Source of the DNA: Chitinophaga arvensicola
GTDB lineage: Bacteria > Bacteroidota > Bacteroidia > Chitinophagales > Chitinophagaceae
Length of the DNA: 64,000 bases
Assembly: GCF_900110835.1 (NCBI RefSeq)
Contig: NZ_FOJG01000001.1
Coordinates: forward strand, 2,635,499-2,699,498
Direction of reading: 5' to 3'
The notes beneath the pieces were generated by a model. It had not been told where the DNA came from. It made no database searches and saw only the letters and a list, made by a program, of their open reading frames with translations. The translations under genes were made by a program, and so were the position numbers. This document shows positions 26,243 through 35,105 of this stretch, one piece after another. How positions within the stretch are numbered: position 1 is the stretch's first letter; every line of letters starts with the position of its first letter.

Positions 26243-27316
26243 TTAATTGAAAGGATTGGAGAAATTCGGATTGTTGATGAATGACGAGTCGGTAAGCAGG
26301 TGTAAAAACGCAATGATATCTTTTTGTTCCCGTTTTGTAAGCCGCAGGGAATTGCCGCCAGCTTCGTTGGACGTTTGCCGTAATACAGGGCTGAGTGATG
26401 CGCTGCTCACGATATGCTCACTGTAATGATCCAGTACTTCCTCCAGGCTGTTGAACCGGCCATCGTGCATATAAGGCGCTGTTAATGCAATATTGCGCAA
26501 CGTGGGTACCCGGAACCGGCCACGGTCGGCCGCTACGCCGGTCTGTTTTTCCCGCCCGGCATCCCTGGGCAGACTATCCAGCCCGTTGTTGTGATATAGT
26601 TCTATGTAGAACTTCGGTCCGCCATGACAATGTGTACAGTTGGCGCCACGGATCTTCTTTTCCGGCGCAGGCGCTGTGGAAAATAATTGCAGCCCTCTCA
26701 ATGCGGCGCTATCTGGCTGATAGCGTCCTTCCAGGTATTGATCATACCGCGAATCAGCGGAAATCAAGGTCCGTTCAAATTGTGCCAGCGCTTTGGTGAT
26801 CCGGTCGCCGCTGATCTGATCGCTGCCAAACGCTGCGTTGAAAAGACCGGGATATAGCGTTGACTGCTGTAACTTCTGAGCGGCTACTTCCAGTGGCTGC
26901 CCCATTTCATGCGGGGCTGTGAGCGGCGTTATGGCTTGCAGCTCCAGTCCGGGGGCACGTCCATCCCAGAAGAAATTGCGTACCCAGAGCAGGTTTACGA
27001 GCGACATGGCATTGCGGTCCGTAGGTACATCGTCTACACCGGTGCTGAAAGTTTTCCCGTCTGTAAAAGCACGCTGTTGCTCATGACAGGTGCCGCAGGA
27101 AATTTTATTCCCGGCCGACAGCTGTTTTTCGTAAAACAGCAGCCGGCCTAAATAAACGCCTTCTTTCGTCAGCGGGTTATCTGCGGGCGTATTGATCCGG
27201 TGGCCAAAACTGGCGGGATATTCCAGCACATAAGGCTGCGGGGCATAGGATACCCTGCCGCTTAAGAAGGAAAGGGCCAACACACCGGACCATATGAGCC
27301 ACCAGCATTTTTTCAT
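26243..27316 (-). CDS. Di-haem cytochrome c peroxidase family protein (CcpA/MauG type)
   Basis: A 357-residue exported protein with two c-type haem motifs, CGTCH at 74-78 and CTHCH at 227-231. The surrounding FFWDGRAPGLELQA and TLRNIALTAPYMHDGRF segments are standard for bacterial cytochrome c peroxidase and MauG-like enzymes. An N-terminal membrane or signal segment covers about residues 4-22. Start ATG 27316 (MKKCWWLIW) lies 4 bp after the receptor stop. Starts further upstream would run into that gene. It reduces peroxide or carries out a MauG-like oxidation in the periplasm; the partner is unknown. Confidence 0.92.
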   Translation of the reverse strand: MKKCWWLIWSGVLALSFLSGRVSYAPQPYVLEYPASFGHRINTPADNPLTKEGVYLGRLLFYEKQLSAGNKISCGTCHEQQRAFTDGKTFSTGVDDVPTDRNAMSLVNLLWVRNFFWDGRAPGLELQAITPLTAPHEMGQPLEVAAQKLQQSTLYPGLFNAAFGSDQISGDRITKALAQFERTLISADSRYDQYLEGRYQPDSAALRGLQLFSTAPAPEKKIRGANCTHCHGGPKFYIELYHNNGLDSLPRDAGREKQTGVAADRGRFRVPTLRNIALTAPYMHDGRFNSLEEVLDHYSEHIVSSASLSPVLRQTSNEAGGNSLRLTKREQKDIIAFLHLLTDSSFINNPNFSNPFN

Positions 27317-27320
27317 CTCC

Positions 27321-29339
27321 CTAAAAATAGGAATAATTGAATAACACCCTGGCAAAGTAATTCCGGCCCTGCTCGGGATAACCTTCTGTGAGCATGTAAT
27401 TTTTGTCGAAAATATTATTAACACCACCCTGCACTTTCAGCCAGTTGGTGACCTTCACGGTAACACTGGCATTTAACAGGAAGAAACCCGGTACCGAAGT
27501 ACCATAACTGGTGCTGTAACGGTCGGCATTGTACTCTCCGCTGAGCAATCCGTCGAACCGTGAAATATGATACTGAAGCCAGCCCATCGCTTTATGCTCC
27601 GGCACATCGGTAAAATGGAGGTTAGGATTATCGAGGTTCTTACGCTTGATAAAGGTATAATTGGCGCCGGCGGTGAAGTCGGTGGTCACGTGCCAGGTAA
27701 TGGCGGCTTCTGCTCCGTAAAAGGCCGCCCTGCCTTTGTTCTGCGATTGCGACAACCATTGTTTTTTAGTAGTATCATACACTACGTTGTTCACCTGCTG
27801 GATCACATCCTGGATACGGTTGTAAAAAAGACCTCCATCCAGCGTGATGTTATGCAGCTGCGTATCATGGTATTGCAGTCCGAAATTCAGCGTGTTCTCG
27901 GGGGGCAGGTCAGGATTGGGAATAGCGGTACCCAGTTTATAGGAGTAGCGGTCCTTGATGGTGGCAAAGCGGGTCATACGGTCTACCGATAAGGTTAATC
28001 CGCGATTGTTGTTAAACGCATACCCCAGTTTTAACTGTGCATTCAATGCTGCGCTGTTGTTGGAGGGGAAGTCGGTGATGGCTTTCGTCTGACTGTTATA
28101 ATTCTGTGCGCTCAGACTCTGGCGGTAGTTGAAGGCAGCGCCACCTTCGAGCGACCAGTGCGTGTCAAATTCGTGCCGGTCTGTAACGCCTGCGGAAAAG
28201 GTATTATCCGCCACTTTTCTCTCCGGTTCACCTTCGTTATGTTCACGGTGTACATCCTGTTTGAAGTGTACGGCAGCTTTCAGGCTATTGGCAGCCGACA
28301 GCGTGTAGCCGTATTCGATATTGCCACCAAACGTATAGTCATTATAGTTACTGGTAAAGGCATAGGGCTTTTTCTGCGTGGTGTAGGTCGCATCATCGAA
28401 GCTTTTCAGCACGTTGATAAAGCGGTCGAAGAACAGCCTTGATTTCAGGTAGCTTTTCGTGTTCAGCGTGCTGTTCGAAAGGAAGTAGATGCTTTCCTTG
28501 TTCCACTTCGGCCACTGCCAGTACCGGGGGCTTTTATAGAGTGAATTCAGTGTATCCGTTCCCGTATATACCGGTGTACCTTTGGTACCTTCCTGGTGGG
28601 AGAAGCCGATGGCCAGTTCATTCTTCTCATTGGGCGTATATCCCAGCTTGAAACCATAGCGCCAGTCGTTGTTATAGGAGTTATCCCGTTTACCCCCATC
28701 TTCCGTTTTTGTACTTTTAAAATCGTTGGACAGGTTATAATAATCGCGCTGGTATCTCGATAAATCCGCCTGCAGGTAGAATTTTTTCATCCGGCTGCCG
28801 ATGTTGATGGCTTCCTCATGGCCACCACTGAGCCATCCGGCGGAGGCATTTACTTCCAGCCCATGTACCGGTTTTGAGGAGATGAGATTGATAACGCCCC
28901 CCATGGTGTTAGGACCGTACAACACAGAAGCTCCTCCTTTTTCCACTACTATTTTAGATAGATTGAAAGTGGTGAACCGCGCCAGATCTACGTATCCGTC
29001 GTAGGGTACATATACCGGCACGCCGTCAATAAAAACGGGTGTTTGCCGGAGATCGAAGCCCCGGAGATAGATCATGGATTCGTTCCGGGGACCAACGTTC
29101 GACTGGCTGATACCTGGCAGGAGGTTCAGTGCAGTAGATACATTTAGCCGGTGAAACTGCCGGAGCTGTTCCATGGAAACCGTACTGGCAGAGTCGGAGC
29201 GGTGTGCATAAGAAACCACTTCTCCCAGGGTAAATACCCGGCTGCTGTCTTTCTGAATTTGTGCAGACAATTGTGTCGTAAGGCCCATTAATAGTGCTGC
29301 GGCCAATAGTTTTCTTTGCATAAGGGATGCGTTGTTCAT
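27321..29339 (-). CDS. TonB-dependent outer-membrane receptor (siderophore/metal type)
   Basis: A 672-residue receptor with a signal peptide, a plug domain (about 35-155: LLPGISQSNVG, YLRGFDLRQTPVFIDGVPV, SVLYGPNTMGGVINL) and a beta-barrel with the C-terminal GVNNIFDKNY segment and final Phe. It has no carboxypeptidase-like domain and no SusD partner, so it belongs with FecA/CirA-type metal-chelate or cobalamin receptors rather than Sus importers. It leads an operon with the di-haem peroxidase and SUOX-fold genes. The cargo is unknown; a metal chelate is likely from the family. Confidence 0.92.
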   Translation of the reverse strand: MNNASLMQRKLLAAALLMGLTTQLSAQIQKDSSRVFTLGEVVSYAHRSDSASTVSMEQLRQFHRLNVSTALNLLPGISQSNVGPRNESMIYLRGFDLRQTPVFIDGVPVYVPYDGYVDLARFTTFNLSKIVVEKGGASVLYGPNTMGGVINLISSKPVHGLEVNASAGWLSGGHEEAINIGSRMKKFYLQADLSRYQRDYYNLSNDFKSTKTEDGGKRDNSYNNDWRYGFKLGYTPNEKNELAIGFSHQEGTKGTPVYTGTDTLNSLYKSPRYWQWPKWNKESIYFLSNSTLNTKSYLKSRLFFDRFINVLKSFDDATYTTQKKPYAFTSNYNDYTFGGNIEYGYTLSAANSLKAAVHFKQDVHREHNEGEPERKVADNTFSAGVTDRHEFDTHWSLEGGAAFNYRQSLSAQNYNSQTKAITDFPSNNSAALNAQLKLGYAFNNNRGLTLSVDRMTRFATIKDRYSYKLGTAIPNPDLPPENTLNFGLQYHDTQLHNITLDGGLFYNRIQDVIQQVNNVVYDTTKKQWLSQSQNKGRAAFYGAEAAITWHVTTDFTAGANYTFIKRKNLDNPNLHFTDVPEHKAMGWLQYHISRFDGLLSGEYNADRYSTSYGTSVPGFFLLNASVTVKVTNWLKVQGGVNNIFDKNYMLTEGYPEQGRNYFARVLFNYSYF

Positions 29340-29528
29340 TTTTTTGAATAACGGTGATCAATAGCTAACCTGGTACTGCAAGGGCAAAGACACGGAGCCG
29401 GAAAGGAAAGCGGAAATAAATGAATGGTCGTTTGGGTGTATGGTTGATTTGCAGGGCAATATTAATACAAAAATGGGAAAAGTTAACTGGTTTAGTAGGG
29501 TTTAGGTGATTTTAGATAGTAGTTCCTT

Positions 29529-29565
29529 ACCGGTGGCGTCAGGAAAATGTGCGGATGCCACCGGT
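29529..29565. other. Hairpin in the 379-bp divergent gap 29340-29718
   Basis: A perfect 9-bp stem (ACCGGTGGC / GCCACCGGT) encloses a 19-base loop. It could lie in the 5' leader of the TonB receptor gene (about 190 bp upstream of its ATG) or of the small membrane protein gene. It has no T-run on either side. I compared it with cobalamin and molybdenum-cofactor leader elements and could not match either. The remainder of the gap shows nothing I can name. Confidence 0.4.
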
Positions 29566-29718
29566 TCCCATCAAACGGAAGTAAAGCTGTGTAACGGTGA
29601 TACACGCAAGGAACGCCAGGATAGTCCACCGGATTAAGTTAAGATAAACAGGATAGTTTTGCGCTTTCTCCATCTATATAGCTATTATTACGCTCAGAAT
29701 ACAAGTTAATCGCTTTTT

Positions 29719-30111
29719 ATGAACATCCGTATACCAAAAATAGCGGGGATCGCTATGGCCGTCATTTTCTCCGGGCAGATCCTCTTTCACCTCCTGATCA
29801 TCACGAAAGTGCTGCCCTATTCCATTGTATGGGGAGGGAAGTTGCGTACGCCTATGGAGATGTACCGGCTGGAAGCGATCGCAGTGTTGATGAATGTATG
29901 CTTTCTGCTCATTGTACTCGGGAAAAGAAAGGTGATGAAGCTGCCGGCTAATCAGCTGGTGCTGACCATTTCGCTATGGGTGATGTGTGTCCTGTTTTTT
30001 GTGAATACCCTCGGTAACCTCATCTCCGTGAATAAATGGGAGCAGCTCATTTTTACACCAATGACGATTATCCTGTGTATCTGCTCGGCGGTACTGGCAC
30101 GGACGAGGTAA
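29719..30111 (+). CDS. Small four-helix membrane protein, uncharacterised
   Basis: A 130-residue integral membrane protein with four hydrophobic helices (about 8-29, 50-68, 82-100 and 108-126) and short charged loops (GKRKVMK). No family motif is recognised. It lies 70 bp before glucose-6-phosphate dehydrogenase on the same strand, but nothing links them functionally. Codon use is like the neighbours. Confidence 0.7.
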   Translation: MNIRIPKIAGIAMAVIFSGQILFHLLIITKVLPYSIVWGGKLRTPMEMYRLEAIAVLMNVCFLLIVLGKRKVMKLPANQLVLTISLWVMCVLFFVNTLGNLISVNKWEQLIFTPMTIILCICSAVLARTR

Positions 30112-30181
30112 TTCATGGAAAATGGATGAACAGATTACGGGAATTCATGCTTAAATTACATGGGAATAAACCGATGCTTAG

Positions 30182-31687
30182 ATGAAAACTGGAAAAACAC
30201 TCCCCACCGCCATTACCATCTTCGGCGCCAAAGGGGATCTGACTAAAAGAAAACTGATTCCCGCCCTTTATAACCTGTATACCGACAAACACCTGCCGCC
30301 CGTATTCACCATTACCTGTGTGGATTTCCTGCCGGAAGACGAAGCCGCCTTCAAGCTGGATCTCCTCGATGGTATCAATACGTTTAGCCGTAACGGTAAG
30401 GCAGATGAGAAGGAATGGGAAGGATTTGCCAAACATATCAGCTACCTGCAGGGCGATTTCCTGAAAGCCGACACCTACAACGCCCTCAAGGCTAAACTGG
30501 ACGGCTTTGAGAAAATAAACAAGAAAAACGCTACCCACATTTTTTACTTTGCAGTAGCGCCCCGGTTCATAGAAATTATTGCAGACGCCTTATATAAACA
30601 TAAACTTTGCCTGCGCGAAGAACTGGATCGTATCGTGGTGGAAAAACCTTTTGGCACTGACCTGGACACCGCCAAAAAGCTCAACCGTTTTCTCACCAAA
30701 CGCTTTGCGGAGCAACAGATCTACCGCATTGACCACTACCTGGGTAAGGAAGCCGTACAGAACATTATGGCCTTCCGTTTCGCCAACTACGTATTTGAAC
30801 CACTATGGAACAAAGACTTCGTAGACCACGTTCAGATCAGCGTGGCCGAAGAAGTGGGCGTGGGCAAACGCGGCGGCTACTATGATGGCGCCGGCGCCCT
30901 GCGCGACATGGTGCAGAATCACCTGTTACAGCTGTTGTGTATTGTGGCGATGGATTGTCCGAAGTTCTACAAGTCAGAACTGATCCGCGACTCCAAAACC
31001 AAAGTACTGAAAGATATACGGCCCTACACACCGGCACAGGTATTTAAAAACGTGATCCGTGGGCAGTATACCGCCGGCAATGTACATGGTACACCCCGTT
31101 TGTCGTACCGCAAAGAAGAACACGTACAACCCGCCTCCAACACCGAAACGTTTGTGGCCGCGCGGCTGTTCATCGACAACGACCGCTGGAAAGGTGTTCC
31201 TTTCTTTTTACGCACCGGTAAGTCGATGCCGGTACAATCGTCCGTGATCGTAGTACAGTTCAAGGATGCTCCAAATAAGATCTTCAAAGATGATATTACG
31301 CCCAACCGCCTGATCATCAGCATTCAACCGGAACTGGAAATCAGCCTGCTGTTTGAAAGTAAAGTGCCCGGCCTGAAAATGAAACTGAAACCGGTGGAAA
31401 TGGACTTCACCTACCAGGAATCCTACACAGAAACAATTCCGGAAGCATATGAAGCTTTGCTGCTGGATGTGCTGGATGGCAATACCACACTCTTTATGAG
31501 GGCCGACCAGGTAGAAGCTGCCTGGAAAGTAGTGATGCCGATAGTAGATGCCTGGAAGAAATATCCTGCCAAACAATTACACCTGTATAAAGCGGGTACC
31601 TGGGGGCCTTCTGCGGCTACGGATATATTGAAGCCGTATGCGAAAGACTGGTTCCGGTTATCGGCGAGGGGGGAGAGTATAAAGTAA
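30182..31687 (+). CDS. zwf: Glucose-6-phosphate 1-dehydrogenase
   Basis: A 501-residue cytoplasmic enzyme that oxidises glucose 6-phosphate to 6-phosphogluconolactone, the entry to the oxidative pentose-phosphate route. The N-terminal nucleotide-binding motif IFGAKGDLTKRKL, the substrate-binding RIDHYLGKE near residue 182 and a full-length C-terminal domain (FFLRTGKSMP, PEAYEALLLDVLDGN) are present. It is notable that neither 6-phosphogluconolactonase nor 6-phosphogluconate dehydrogenase follows; the next gene is an unrelated lipoprotein. Start ATG 30182 gives the normal length. Confidence 0.97.
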   Translation: MKTGKTLPTAITIFGAKGDLTKRKLIPALYNLYTDKHLPPVFTITCVDFLPEDEAAFKLDLLDGINTFSRNGKADEKEWEGFAKHISYLQGDFLKADTYNALKAKLDGFEKINKKNATHIFYFAVAPRFIEIIADALYKHKLCLREELDRIVVEKPFGTDLDTAKKLNRFLTKRFAEQQIYRIDHYLGKEAVQNIMAFRFANYVFEPLWNKDFVDHVQISVAEEVGVGKRGGYYDGAGALRDMVQNHLLQLLCIVAMDCPKFYKSELIRDSKTKVLKDIRPYTPAQVFKNVIRGQYTAGNVHGTPRLSYRKEEHVQPASNTETFVAARLFIDNDRWKGVPFFLRTGKSMPVQSSVIVVQFKDAPNKIFKDDITPNRLIISIQPELEISLLFESKVPGLKMKLKPVEMDFTYQESYTETIPEAYEALLLDVLDGNTTLFMRADQVEAAWKVVMPIVDAWKKYPAKQLHLYKAGTWGPSAATDILKPYAKDWFRLSARGESIK

Positions 31688-31792
31688 ATAAATAGTACCG
31701 GACTGCTCTTTTGGGGTGGTCCGGTGCATACAACGACCGTGCTGCTTCCAAAATCCAAAAGTTCTGCACAGCTGTTAATCCGATGTATAGCT

Positions 31793-32257
31793 ATGAAATT
31801 TACAAATATTATCAATAGTATAGGGTTTTCTATTGCCTGCATCTTGACTTCGTGTGAAGAACGAGGACAGACAGCACTGGTATTTAACGGAAATAAAGAG
31901 CGCTTTACAAGAGCAGCCAATCTTAAAAGTTTTCTTATCAAAAGAGTACCTACCTGTTACTCATTTATATTCACCTATACAGGTAAACAGTTTTGGCAAC
32001 AATGTGATTCCATTAAACCTAATCCTGATATTCCAGTAACTTTTCTTAATGTTGATGACGCCGATTTTCTACAGGATTTAATGTATGATTGTGATTTAAG
32101 GTATATAAAATACAGCCCAGGTACAGTACAATTTATTTTTAGAGGCAATGATCCCGATCGAATTGTAAAAACAGATTCAAGCTTTCATGATTTTCAAGCT
32201 TTTCAGTTAGATAGTTTATTTTACCTGATTCCTTACAATGAAAAAAAACCTGAATAA
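31793..32257 (+). CDS. AT-rich uncharacterised lipoprotein
   Basis: A 154-residue protein with a short lipoprotein signal (FSIACILTSC; lipidated Cys at about residue 20). The mature part is rich in Phe, Tyr and Asp (FLNVDDADFLQDLMYD) with no recognised family. Base composition is visibly more AT-rich than its neighbours, suggesting horizontal origin or weak selection. Start ATG 31793 is chosen because it places the lipobox correctly; the longer in-frame start at 31724 would put 23 residues ahead of the signal. Confidence 0.65.
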   Translation: MKFTNIINSIGFSIACILTSCEERGQTALVFNGNKERFTRAANLKSFLIKRVPTCYSFIFTYTGKQFWQQCDSIKPNPDIPVTFLNVDDADFLQDLMYDCDLRYIKYSPGTVQFIFRGNDPDRIVKTDSSFHDFQAFQLDSLFYLIPYNEKKPE

Positions 32258-32282
32258 ACAGTGTTATGGTCAGTCGTTTAAA

Positions 32283-32310
32283 AGGGGCTGATCTTGAAAG
32301 ATCAGCCCCT
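32283..32310. terminator. Bidirectional terminator between the lipoprotein and GH18 genes
   Basis: A perfect 12-bp stem AGGGGCTGATCT / AGATCAGCCCCT with a TGAA loop, placed between convergent genes 25 bp after one stop and 5 bp before the other. Confidence 0.75.
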
Positions 32311-32315
32311 ACAGG

Positions 32316-33278
32316 TCACGGCGTATACGTCACATTACTACCATACAAAATATTCGACACCCCCGAAAAATACACATGTTTATCCGTGCTGGTAAGATTA
32401 TACCACAGATACACGCCATAACCATTGTTCTTCGTTTGCGTAGCCAGTGAATTCGCGGTGCTCTGACTGGTACTCTGAATATCCACTGCTGCGGGGCCTA
32501 ACTGGCTTTTTGTTAAACCGGCTACGTTAGGTACGGAATAGCTACCGTAGATCGCATTCCAGCTGTAGTTAGCAAAATCTCCCACTTTTTTACCACCCCA
32601 GGAAAGCCGCGATGCTGCCGGGCCGTAGTAGTAGAAAGAAATAATTTTTGACGGCATCAGTTTTCGCAATTCATCTACGAGCATCACGAAGGAACTGTCG
32701 TTGGGCTGTGTGGTGCCGTTGTTGCCATAGTCAGCATACTCGTCGTCAAAATCAATACCGTCGAGGTTGTATTGCGTAACAGCGTTGCTGAGTTGTTGTG
32801 CAAATGCGCGGGCGGCAGTGCGGCTGGTAAAATTGCAGAAGCCGGCGCCCTGGTGATTACCGAGGATTGACAGCAACACTTTCATGCCTTTGTTCTGGAG
32901 GGGAACGATCTGTGTGGCCCTGTTGGTCAGTACATTGGCTACATTTGGATTGTTGTAGAGCACAGCAGTGTGCGTGGTGGTGTTGTAGTTGATATTGGCG
33001 GCAAAGATGATGGCAATATCAAATAGTTGCTGGCCGCCGGTGGTAAGCGTGTATTTGCCGGTATTCAGCAGGGAATTGCTGTTTACTTCCACATAGCAAA
33101 CGGAGATACCGCCGGTTTTAGTGACGGATTGTACACTGGCGCCGGTGGCAGCAGTTTTGCCCGCGTTAAGGGCATCGATAGCGGTTTGTTTTTCTTTCTG
33201 ACAGGCGGTGTTGAAAAGGAGGATCGCACACGCCGTTCCTGCGGCCAGTAGCCGCAAGGGGTGAAATTGTGTTTTCAT
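32316..33278 (-). CDS. GH18 endo-beta-N-acetylglucosaminidase-like lipoprotein
   Basis: A 320-residue exported enzyme, lipidated at about Cys26 (LLFNTAC). The GH18 catalytic signature LDGIDFDDEYADYG lies at 171-184, with Glu179 as acid catalyst and Asp177 as its helper. This form is that of endo H/endo F1-type enzymes, which cut the chitobiose core of N-glycans, rather than of chitinases. FNYTSRTAAR-like and LWYNLT segments fit the small barrel. It closes the locus ECF sigma-FecR-SusC-SusD, so it probably releases glycans for that importer. The exact specificity is inferred. Confidence 0.88.
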   Translation of the reverse strand: MKTQFHPLRLLAAGTACAILLFNTACQKEKQTAIDALNAGKTAATGASVQSVTKTGGISVCYVEVNSNSLLNTGKYTLTTGGQQLFDIAIIFAANINYNTTTHTAVLYNNPNVANVLTNRATQIVPLQNKGMKVLLSILGNHQGAGFCNFTSRTAARAFAQQLSNAVTQYNLDGIDFDDEYADYGNNGTTQPNDSSFVMLVDELRKLMPSKIISFYYYGPAASRLSWGGKKVGDFANYSWNAIYGSYSVPNVAGLTKSQLGPAAVDIQSTSQSTANSLATQTKNNGYGVYLWYNLTSTDKHVYFSGVSNILYGSNVTYTP

Positions 33279-33392
33279 AACAGAATGTTTAGAGGATTAA
33301 GAATCCGGGTTCAAATTTTGGTTACGGGTTTTCCAGTCTGGTGGCTCTTATAACAAACGATGCGCAGGTTAACTTCAGATATCGTGATAAAT

Positions 33393-33420
33393 CCGGTGGC
33401 TGGAAACTGCCAGCCACCGG
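33393..33420 (-). terminator. Hairpin between SusD and the GH18 gene (attenuator-like)
   Basis: A perfect 11-bp stem CCGGTGGCTGG / CCAGCCACCGG with a 6-base loop, 15 bp after the SusD stop. On the minus strand only an AT-rich stretch (ATTTATCA) follows, not a T-run. It may protect the SusC/SusD mRNA or partly stop transcription before the enzyme gene, giving more transporter than enzyme. Confidence 0.6.
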
Positions 33421-33434
33421 AGAAATGTATACTT

Positions 33435-35081
33435 TTATTGACGGGTATCCCACCAGAGTGGAGTACCGCCATTGTCTGGTCCGTTTAACAGTTTCACCGC
33501 ATCTGCAACAGTAGCAGGGTTGGTGTTGTATTCATTCTGTGGGAACGGCAGTCTGCGGATCTGCAGATCAGTAGAAATGGTATTCCCGCTTTTGTTGTTT
33601 ACAACAGGGAACAGTTTAGGATAACCGGTACGGCGGAATTCCGTCCATGCTTCCTGACCTTCGGGGAACATCGCCATCCATTTCTGGGTGATCACACGTT
33701 CCAGTTTTTGTGCCGGAGAAGCCGCCTCATTCCATTTAATGGTAATGGGGTTTTTGATGGTGAAATTATTATCCTTGTTTTTGGGATCTACGTAAGTAGC
33801 TACTACGCTGGTATCATTGTTTAGATAACCTGGTGCGCTTACCTGCCACTGTGCCATAGAAGTGTTTACACCCTGTTCGTACAGTTGTTGCGCACTACCG
33901 CCGGCGTTGTTCCAGCCGTTTAATGCGGCTTCTGCCCGCAGGAAATATACTTCTGCAGCAGTCATTACCTGCATGGATGTTTTCAGGTTAAAGGCAGGGT
34001 TGGCGCCATCTTCCGTATTCAGGGAAGAATAAGTCTGATATTTAGGCTTATCTACCTGGCTACCGATGCGGATGCCTACATATTTACCTTTCAGCGCAGG
34101 ATCTGCATCTGTGGCCTTATCCATATAACGGGAAACGCGCGGATCGTTATAGCCTGTCAGGTAACACTGTATGGAGGCGCCGATACGGATGTCTGCCCAG
34201 TTCTTTGCAATGAACACCAGTGGATTGGTAAAATCTCCCAATACTTTTACGGTCATGTTATCGGCATTATCGGTAATAATACCGCCGTTGGCCGGATCCA
34301 GCGCTTTTTCTGCTTCCGATTTGGCCAGTGCGGCAGCAGCCGGAACTTTAGAAATATGCATTGCCAGGCGTAAACGCAGAGAGTTGGTGTAACGCAGCCA
34401 CTGTGCAAAATTGCCGCTGTATACTACATCGAAACCGGAGAAGTCGAATGGTAATGCAGCGCCTCCGTTGATCTGTGCACGCAGACTTGCTGCTGCATTG
34501 TCCAACTGCAGGAAAAATTGTTTGTAAATATCCTGCTGGCTATCATACGGAACAGTAGAACCACCTTCACCTACATGGCTATACGGAATAGGACCGTAAA
34601 TGTCTGTTACGCGGCTCATGGCAGTTACCTGCACTACCTGTGCCACGGCCCATACGGCCGGGAAGTTCTTGTCGATACCGCTTTTCTGCAGTTTTGCTAC
34701 AGGCGACATTACATTCAGATAACCTACTTTATAGGCTTCCCCATTCCAGCCAGGTACCAGGCCATAGTTGGTATTGTTGGAACTGCTGAATGGATTTGGC
34801 GTCATAAAATAGCCGGAAAAGCAATCTGCATTCAGGTTTTGCTGTACCTGGTAGGAGTTGGGATCTCCACCACCGGAAAAGTTGAGGATGGACATCTGTG
34901 CGGATTTGAGATACAATCCGAGAGAGTTGAAATCCGGTCCCAGCTGACCATCGGTGACGCCTGTATTATCTGTATTATAAAGTTCAAAGTTTTTGGTACA
35001 TGCACTCATCCCGGTTACCAGGGCGGCAGCGGCCACCAGCAAACCAGATCTGTAACGCTTCATGTTATTATTCAGTTTCAT
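33435..35081 (-). CDS. SusD-like nutrient-binding lipoprotein (SusD_2 type)
   Basis: A 548-residue surface lipoprotein partner of the SusC upstream. The lipobox is GMSAC (Cys at about residue 28). FELYNTDNTGVTD, VWAVAQVVQVTAMSRVTDIYG and the AEVYFLRAEAALNGW helix with the late EGQEAWTEFRRTGYPKLFP motif are typical of the large SusD/RagB group associated with N-glycan and other glycan loci. It starts 25 bp after the SusC stop, so the two are co-transcribed. Confidence 0.94.
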   Translation of the reverse strand: MKLNNNMKRYRSGLLVAAAALVTGMSACTKNFELYNTDNTGVTDGQLGPDFNSLGLYLKSAQMSILNFSGGGDPNSYQVQQNLNADCFSGYFMTPNPFSSSNNTNYGLVPGWNGEAYKVGYLNVMSPVAKLQKSGIDKNFPAVWAVAQVVQVTAMSRVTDIYGPIPYSHVGEGGSTVPYDSQQDIYKQFFLQLDNAAASLRAQINGGAALPFDFSGFDVVYSGNFAQWLRYTNSLRLRLAMHISKVPAAAALAKSEAEKALDPANGGIITDNADNMTVKVLGDFTNPLVFIAKNWADIRIGASIQCYLTGYNDPRVSRYMDKATDADPALKGKYVGIRIGSQVDKPKYQTYSSLNTEDGANPAFNLKTSMQVMTAAEVYFLRAEAALNGWNNAGGSAQQLYEQGVNTSMAQWQVSAPGYLNNDTSVVATYVDPKNKDNNFTIKNPITIKWNEAASPAQKLERVITQKWMAMFPEGQEAWTEFRRTGYPKLFPVVNNKSGNTISTDLQIRRLPFPQNEYNTNPATVADAVKLLNGPDNGGTPLWWDTRQ

Positions 35082-35105
35082 CGTTTTCAGTTTTGCGGTA
35101 AATGA

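Noticed and set aside
29340..29718. Cobalamin or molybdenum-cofactor riboswitch before the TonB receptor
   Set aside because: Apart from one hairpin the conserved core sequences of these elements could not be found.
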